The position numbers were made by a program, and so were the translations under genes. From positions 1 to 6,736 of the forward strand of contig JAJYYT010000113.1 in the NCBI GenBank assembly GCA_021800645.1: a stretch of 6,736 nt of DNA. Direction: 5' to 3'. Shown here in pieces: positions 6,404-6,736 of the stretch. The notes beneath the pieces were generated by a model, which did not search any database, was not told the origin of the DNA, and worked only from the letters and a program-made list of their open reading frames with translations. Source of the stretch: Actinomycetes bacterium (GTDB lineage Bacteria > Actinomycetota > Acidimicrobiia > Acidimicrobiales > RAAP-2). Each line of letters starts with the position of its first letter. Positions within the stretch are counted from its first letter, which is position 1.

Positions 6404-6493
6404 GGCCTCGAAGGTGCCGGCCTCGAATCCGCCGGCCTCGAATCCGCCGGCCTCGAATCCGCCGGCCTCGAAGGTGCCGGCCTCGAAGGTGTC
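6404..6493. repeat. Six-copy 15-bp tandem repeat between convergent genes
   Basis: Six exact-length units begin at 6404, 6419, 6434, 6449, 6464 and 6479. Type A is GGCCTCGAAGGTGCC and type B is GGCCTCGAATCCGCC; the order is A B B B A A', where A' ends GTC. The array fills 90 of about 96 bp between the mutase stop and the M20 stop, and its last two bases fall in the M20 stop codon. Each unit junction reads GCCGGC, a palindrome, so neighbouring junctions can pair into 6-bp stems with 9-nt loops on either strand. There is no T-run, so it is not a standard intrinsic terminator, though it may slow polymerases converging from both sides. Confidence 0.9.
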
Positions 6494-6736
6494 AGCTCAA
6501 GAGCTGCCGGCGCCGCTCGCGCTCGCGCTGCAGGTGCTCGCGCAGGGAGGGCTGGACCGCCGCGTCGATCGCCGTCCAGGCCATGGCGAGCGCGCCGTCG
6601 TGGACGGCGGCGTCCGCGGAGGGAGAGATGCACGCGGCAGCGAACGCGTGCTGGTGGTTGACCGCTCCCTTCGCGTCGATGGCGATCAGCGGATGGATCG
6701 CAGGGACGGCGAGGGACACGTTGGCCATGTCGGTCG
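6492..6736 (-). CDS. M20-family metallopeptidase/amidohydrolase, C-terminal part (cut by window edge)
   Basis: Only the last 80 or so residues are present; the start lies beyond the right edge. The visible part begins TDMANVSLAVPAIHPLIAI, then GAVNHQHAF and a helix ALAMAWTAIDAAV, and ends in an Arg/Glu-rich stretch before TGA. The (S)TDMxNVS-x-P-IHP block and the closing ALA-TA-D helix are typical of the M20 group that includes aminobenzoyl-glutamate hydrolase AbgB and the PM20D2/ACY1L2 dipeptidases. These are zinc enzymes that cleave an amide between an amino acid and another group. Most metal ligands lie in the missing part, although the His in the NHQHAF segment is likely the last one. It converges on the mutase across the 15-bp repeat array, and no functional link to the operon is evident. 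The family is fairly sure; the substrate is unknown. Confidence 0.8.
   Translation of the reverse strand, partial: TDMANVSLAVPAIHPLIAIDAKGAVNHQHAFAAACISPSADAAVHDGALAMAWTAIDAAVQPSLREHLQRERERRRQLLS

Noticed and set aside
6404..6493. Pentapeptide-repeat protein: one plus-strand frame reads AGLES/AGLEG five-residue repeats
   Set aside because: The frame is a shadow of the mutase gene upstream and has no start or recognisable domain of its own; a 15-bp repeat gives five-residue repeats in every open frame.
6404..6493. CRISPR array
   Set aside because: Units are 15 bp, directly adjacent with no spacers, and no cas genes are nearby.

Overview
The window comes from a very GC-rich bacterial genome. 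GTG starts are frequent, genes are tightly packed and two pairs overlap by GTGA, and one gene has a leaderless-type start. Together with the protein families present, this points to an actinobacterium (Actinomycetota). I cannot place it to genus; one of the lesser-known high-GC classes is plausible but is only an inference.

Layout. Positions 1-155 hold short degenerate repeats and no gene I can support. Positions 156-4748 hold five same-strand genes spaced or overlapped like one operon: a histidine-phosphatase (phosphoglycerate mutase superfamily) protein, a ComA-type phosphosulfolactate synthase, a single-domain VOC (glyoxalase-fold) protein, an AMP-forming acyl-CoA synthetase and a multi-pass acyltransferase-3 membrane protein. 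After a 57-bp gap that carries a tandem duplication and a possible -10 element comes the large subunit of a split adenosylcobalamin-dependent acyl-CoA mutase (4806-6395), whose substrate-contact residues look like methylmalonyl-CoA mutase. A 96-bp convergent gap, almost filled by six copies of a 15-bp repeat, separates it from the 3' end of an M20-family peptidase/amidohydrolase gene on the minus strand, which is cut by the window edge.

How the genes may work together. ComA joins sulfite to phosphoenolpyruvate to give 2-phospho-3-sulfolactate. The phosphatase just upstream is a natural candidate to release sulfolactate, replacing the usual ComB. No ComC, ComD or ComE (the coenzyme M branch) is visible. 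Instead the operon continues with a carboxylate-activating ligase and a membrane acyltransferase. The most interesting reading is therefore an undescribed pathway that makes a C3 sulfonate, activates it or a partner acid, and attaches it to a lipid, glycan or other surface acceptor. The enzyme families are well supported by motifs; the pathway is an inference from gene order. The mutase and the M20 gene look like ordinary neighbours and need not belong to the system.
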